Below are positions 59,841 through 64,000 of a DNA stretch of 64,000 nucleotides, one piece after another. The position numbers and the translations under genes are program-made. Position 1 is the first letter of the stretch. The number at the start of each line of letters is the position of its first letter. The notes beneath the pieces were generated by a model. That model searched no databases. It was not told where the DNA came from and saw only the letters and a list, made by a program, of their open reading frames with translations. The DNA is from Piezodorus guildinii (taxonomy: Eukaryota; Arthropoda; Insecta; Hemiptera; Pentatomidae). The stretch lies in assembly GCA_023052935.1 (NCBI GenBank), contig CM041295.1, positions 15,686,880 to 15,750,879 on the forward strand, read 5' to 3'.

Positions 59841-60870
59841 TCATATCAATTTATATGGGGTGAAAAGTGTTCTCTTTTGATCTCCTTGATGAAATTTGAG
59901 AGATAAGTATTCTGGTGTTTAAACTCCTGTTGCCAGATAAAATGTCCACATTTTTAACAGAAGCATTTTTTTATTTTTTTCAAAGGTATGAATTCATTGT
60001 AAGGATTATCAAAATATTGTATGAAGGGACATTTCCATCCATTTTACACTTTCTATTCATTTCAATAAAAAAAGAACCGATTTCCTTCAATAATTGATAT
60101 AATGGACCATGTGTTCTGATAGGTAATGTACCATAAAAACTTTATTTTGTTTTTAGAGACAAAACTTAAATAAATATTGCAATCTGCCCCATTTAAGGAT
60201 GTTGTGAAATGGTGATATACGTAATAAGAAATTGAAACTAAAATAAATATTATAAGTTACGTATTAGATGTTATATATAAAAATTATATGTAAGGTATGT
60301 ATATTCTGTTACTAACCATGTTCGGAGGACATACCTGTCACATGTCATTTGAATTTTCAGTTACTATTCTTATGCGATAACTCAATATATTTCTAGTATT
60401 TTATACTTATATATTTTATCGATAGAAAAATTATTCACTTAAAAGAAATTAGTAGCTAGAGATTAATTTGAAACAATAATATACTCATTGTATTCCAAAA
60501 TGCAGAAGTAAATTTCAATAAACATATTTTAAAAAATCGGTGTTAAAACTAGTTCTTATTAAAAAATGGGAATATTTACTGTACAGACAGGGAAACATTA
60601 AATAATAAAATTAATAAAACCGAACTAGTGCTATATTTTGATAGATAATATTTTTGTCAGTAGCTAGTTTGCACAGTTGTATATAAAGATAATGAGTTAG
60701 AACGATTGTGTAAATTACTATTTTTAATATAAAGAGACTTCTGTAAGGTCTAATCTGTTGTTTTAGAATAGCGGTAGACTCATAATATTTCTCAAGCTAA
60801 AATAGGTAATGCTAATGATTGAAGTGGTGAGTTGACAATAACCATCCCAGGCTTCTTCTTGGCCTTTGGT
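59841..60870. other. AT-rich stretch, nothing recognised
   Basis: No coding frame, RNA gene or repeat edge recognised. Confidence 0.3.
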
Positions 60871-60873
60871 ATA

Positions 60874-60950
60874 CATCAGTGGATCCCAACAAACGTTTTT
60901 CCCGGATCCCTTTAACATTTATTTCAATGGACCCTCTAAATTCTAAATCC
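60874..60950 (+). repeat. Possible hAT-type terminal sequence
   Basis: CAGTGGATCCCAACAAACGT followed by TTTTTCCCGGATCCCTTT resembles the CAGTGGTTCCCAACC...CCCTTT ends of hAT transposons. No partner end and no transposase were found. Confidence 0.25.
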
Positions 60951-61169
60951 TAAATATTAGATATATCTTTAGATTTTTAGTGTGTAGCTCACTTATTACG
61001 TATAGCTTAATGCGAAATACCACTGCTACCAAAACTCAGTATAATATAAATGGCCAAGTAGGGTTAATCGAAATTAAAAAAAAAAAAGAAGATAAATAAA
61101 TAAAATAAGAACCAGGCTCTAGAGGTTTATTTCAGTCCACGGAACATTGAATTAATAAAATTTAAATCT

Positions 61170-61563
61170 AACACACTTACGGAGTAGAGATGTGGGGCTC
61201 TCCAATCCTCACAATAAAAAATCCTCAATGCTCCTTATTTTGTCTCAAATAAACTCACCCATAAATACCTTAATATTCCATTTGTTGCTGACTTGGTCCG
61301 AACTAGATACCATTCCTTTCATGACAAACTCCATTCCCACTCTAACCCACTAGTTTCGATCCTTGTTTCCTCTACAATCAATCATTGTTAATCCTCCGAG
61401 GCGTCTGAAAAGAAGATGGCCCCGAGACCTTCTAGTTTAGCATAGTCTTTGGGGAGCTGCCAATGGGTATTATCCCTACATATGAATCGTGTCAACATAT
61501 CTTGTATCACATTTACGAAATGTATTTTACTATACAGTTGTAAATACCAATAAATATAATAAT
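61170..61563 (+). mobile_element. Jockey-clade LINE, 3' end only
   Basis: Begins in TYGVEMWGS, continues with decayed C-terminal coding (PPRRLKRRWPRDLLV equivalent at 61398-61440), and ends AATAAATATAATAATAATAA. It is closest to the 18337-19208 insertion, sharing CGTCTGAAAAGAAGATGGCC. Confidence 0.75.
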
Positions 61564-61579
61564 AATAATAATGATTGGC

Positions 61580-62337
61580 TTAGCGAACCCGAAGGTTCGA
61601 TGCCGATACCACCCAATTCCGCCTACACAGACTCGTCCAATCTTCACCGTTCAAACCCAAGCCCCCGAGATCAGCCTTAACGCAATCCTCCCATCGACGC
61701 TTCAGCCTGCCTTTCGGACGCCTACCAGTCAGCTCAGCGAATACCAACTTTCTCGGGATCCGCTCTTTATCGAGCCCAACAACTTTACTCGCCCATTTGA
61801 GTCTCCGCGATGCAATCAAAACAATTATATTCACAGAATACAAGTCCCGCAATTCCGCGTTGTGCAACCTTCTAAACTCTCCAGTGGCCTCATCTCTCTT
61901 CGGACCAAATATTTTCGAAAACCTTAAGCCGTTGTTCATCCTTCAAAGTAAGCGGCCACGTTTCACATCCTTAAAGAACCGTCAGAAGAATAATAGTTTT
62001 ATAAATTTCAACCTTTAAGTTTTTACATAGAAGCCGCGAACTTAGTAACTTAGCAACTGAATAATAACACGCATTTCCCACCTTTAACCGGGACTTTATT
62101 TCTTCCTGGATTTCATTTTTTCTTGTTATCATTGAACCTAAATACTTGAATTTCTCTACGTGTTCAAAAGTATGCCTTGAAATATTAATATCATATTTAT
62201 ATTAAGTCCATATTTTTTGCTAATGCCTACTATTTCCTCTATCATCCGCCTTAGGCCGTTTATGTCCAGAGATATTAGACATATATCGTCCGCAAATCTT
62301 AAGTTGTTGAGCATTTTTTTATCGATAATATCGCAAC
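61580..62337 (-). pseudogene. RTE-like reverse transcriptase, C-terminal half
   Basis: The minus strand, from 62337, reads IIDKKMLNNLRFADDICLIS (intact FADD), GLRRMIEEIVGISKKYGLNI, then EKFKYLGSMITRKNEIQEEI, GNACYYSVAKLL, IILLTVLYGCETWPLTL. After a frame change it reads ASRRLKWASKVVGLDKERIP, GRRPKGRLKRRWEDCVKADL and NGEDWTSLCRRN. This is the palm, thumb and tail of an RTE-type LINE. Its upstream part is cut at about 62337 by the PLE insertion. Confidence 0.8.
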
Positions 62338-63530
62338 ATAAACTCTCCGTATCCTCTCGAAACCCTCTAGCCTCAAAACTTTCTGAACACTCCATACATT
62401 TCAATCATTCCTTTAACTTTGACGACTGCTCCATTTTAGATTATGTTCCAAACCATAAGAAAAGACTAATCGCAGAATCCGTCCACATCCACCTCCAATC
62501 CAATCCTGTTAACCACAAAACCGATAAACAATGCATTTCCTCCACATATAGCCACATATTAAACTCTATTAAGTAGCATATTTTCTCTGTCTATCCCACT
62601 TTATATATTGTTTTGTTTTTCATTATTATTGTTTGTTGGTTTTTATTAATATTTTAAAATCTATTTTAGGTATCCATATAATTCTATATATGTATTTATT
62701 TTGTTTTGTTTATGTATTTAAAATTTTCTAAATGTCTTCACTATTCAATTTATTCCAACTTGTATTTATGTTTATTTAATTTTTTTTTATCAACCTGTAA
62801 GATTTGTCAATTAATGTATTTTACAATGTTCCATTATTATTTTTTCCACCCTGTTATCTTTGGATACCTAAAACAGAATTAGGGATGATTAAGTTGGGAG
62901 GTACAGTCAGTTTTTCTCCATATACATCTTCCATCACTGCTGTTACTATTATATAGGTGATATTTCAAGAATTAAATGATAATTTTTTATCCTGTATCAT
63001 TATTATAATCATAAGTTAAATTTCATTGATTCTTTGTATGGTAGTATTAAGAATTTTAGTCATTGTTGTCAGGCCCTGTCCATAAATCAGTACGTATTTT
63101 CCATTCCACCTTTTCCTACGTATTTTCCATCCTACCTACCCCCCATCTACCAAACAGTCCCTAGTTTCCATTCTCCCACCATGCGGTACGTATCTCCACT
63201 CTACTTCATATTTTTATATTTCATATTTCATGTAAATTATTGATACCTGTGTAAATTTTGTTTAGTGAACATTTTTATTTTTTCTGTATAACACTTTCAT
63301 TATTGTAATATGGTCATTGTATTTTTTTTACATATACAGTTCTTCTGTTATTTTTTCAATACCGACGTTCTCTAGCTAAATAGGTTATATAATATTGTAT
63401 GTAATGTCATTGAAATTATATTATTTTGTATCTTTTTAGCCCTGATGATGACCCACAAAGGGGTCGAAACGTTGGCAAACAATAAAATAGTTGAAACTAT
63501 TTAGTTGTTTCATTTAATGACCGCCACCCG
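62338..63530 (+). mobile_element. 5'-truncated Penelope-like element
   Basis: Begins in the C-terminal coding part (HKLSVSSRNPLASKLSEHSI, FNFDDCSILDYVPNHKKRL, ending TYSHILNSIK, stop at 62575). It is followed by about 870 bp of T-rich 3' sequence and the hammerhead-like motif at 63442. The coding part parallels the tail of the inverted PLE piece at 50605. It interrupts the RTE-like RT. The RT and GIY-YIG core are missing. Confidence 0.75.
63442..63469 (+). ncRNA. Hammerhead-like motif in the PLE 3' region
   Basis: CTGATGA, one extra T, GACCC ACAAAG GGGTC (5 pairs), GAAA, CGTTGGC. Next comes a second hairpin, AAATAGTTGAAACTATTT, at about 63485-63502. Both lie where PLE terminal repeats carry a ribozyme. 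Confidence 0.5.
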
Positions 63531-64000
63531 GACTAATTCCTTCCAGTTATTTACAGTTTTTTTTTCTCGAATTTATTCGATACTATGCTCAGTAATAGAG
63601 GTATTATTTGTCCGATTTTAATCTAGATATAAATTTATTTCTAAAAGTTAATAGAACTGATAATTTTGCGATGTTTATAAATGTATATTAACTTCATGAA
63701 ACGGGCTCACAATATTCTAATAATACACCTAAATATGGACTAATTCCAAAAAAAAAAACTTAAAAAAAAATGAATAAATTAAAAAAAAAAAAAAAGTATA
63801 AAAACATAGATTATATACGAAAAAGTTCAAACAAATAATTGAGCGACTGATTCTAAAATTAGCAGTATATTTAATTTGCGAACGCTTTACCCCTCCCCCT
63901 TCCCCCCAGTATTGAATAAATCCGTAAATAAAAAAATAATTAACTTTTGAGCGATCTTAAAACCATATATACATTCTCTATCCGAAATCCTTAGTATCCA
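63531..64000. other. AT-rich end of window, nothing recognised
   Basis: A-runs at about 63749-63795 and a short C-rich tract at about 63890-63907. No coding frame. Confidence 0.3.

Overview
This is a piece of an animal nuclear genome, most likely an arthropod. It is strongly AT-rich and has spliced exons with GT/AG borders. It is crowded with insect-type mobile elements: piggyBac, Copia, mariner, Jockey-, I-, CR1- and RTE-like LINEs, Penelope-like elements (PLEs) and tRNA-derived SINEs. There are no operons and no prokaryotic signals. The species cannot be named from the sequence. Almost all long ORFs are decayed transposon genes.

Layout. 1-3420: a broken piggyBac transposase on the minus strand, inserted at a TTAA inside the gag of a Copia retrotransposon whose 5' LTR is at 3251-3420. 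3421-33560: two near-identical tandem copies of a segment of about 14 kb (copy A 3421-17010, copy B 18289-32780). Each copy holds three consecutive exons of a fukutin-like glycosyltransferase gene, a mariner relic, a LINE fragment, small palindromic elements, a three-unit 340-bp tandem repeat and a large nested inverted repeat. Both fukutin copies share one premature stop and one +1 shift, so the gene piece was damaged before it was duplicated, unless the tandem pair is an assembly artefact. Copy B alone carries a 5'-truncated Jockey insertion; copy A alone carries a 590-bp block with a zinc-finger-like reading frame.

33561-38300: mostly unassigned sequence, with one short host gene for a single-pass membrane microprotein (46 residues, PIGBOS1-like) on the minus strand at 35215-35355, then two non-LTR retroelement C-terminal relics. 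38900-49740: a Jockey LINE with a SINE inserted in its endonuclease, a second Jockey 3' fragment, several copies of an unclassified dispersed repeat of about 870 bp, a MITE, and a second copy of the same SINE-Jockey junction.

50230-64000: a second SINE family, a PLE with an inverted 5' part (GIY-YIG endonuclease) split by a nearly complete I-like LINE (endonuclease, reverse transcriptase, RNase H), a CR1-like RT fragment, a deleted mariner, an RTE-like RT fragment, and a 5'-truncated PLE with its 3' region. A hairpin motif of the form CTGAWGA-(1 nt)-stem-GAAACGTTGGC recurs at least six times. In two cases it lies downstream of PLE coding sequence, and it closely resembles the hammerhead ribozymes known from PLE terminal repeats. 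Together with the ancestral damage in the duplicated fukutin segment, this is the most interesting material in the window.
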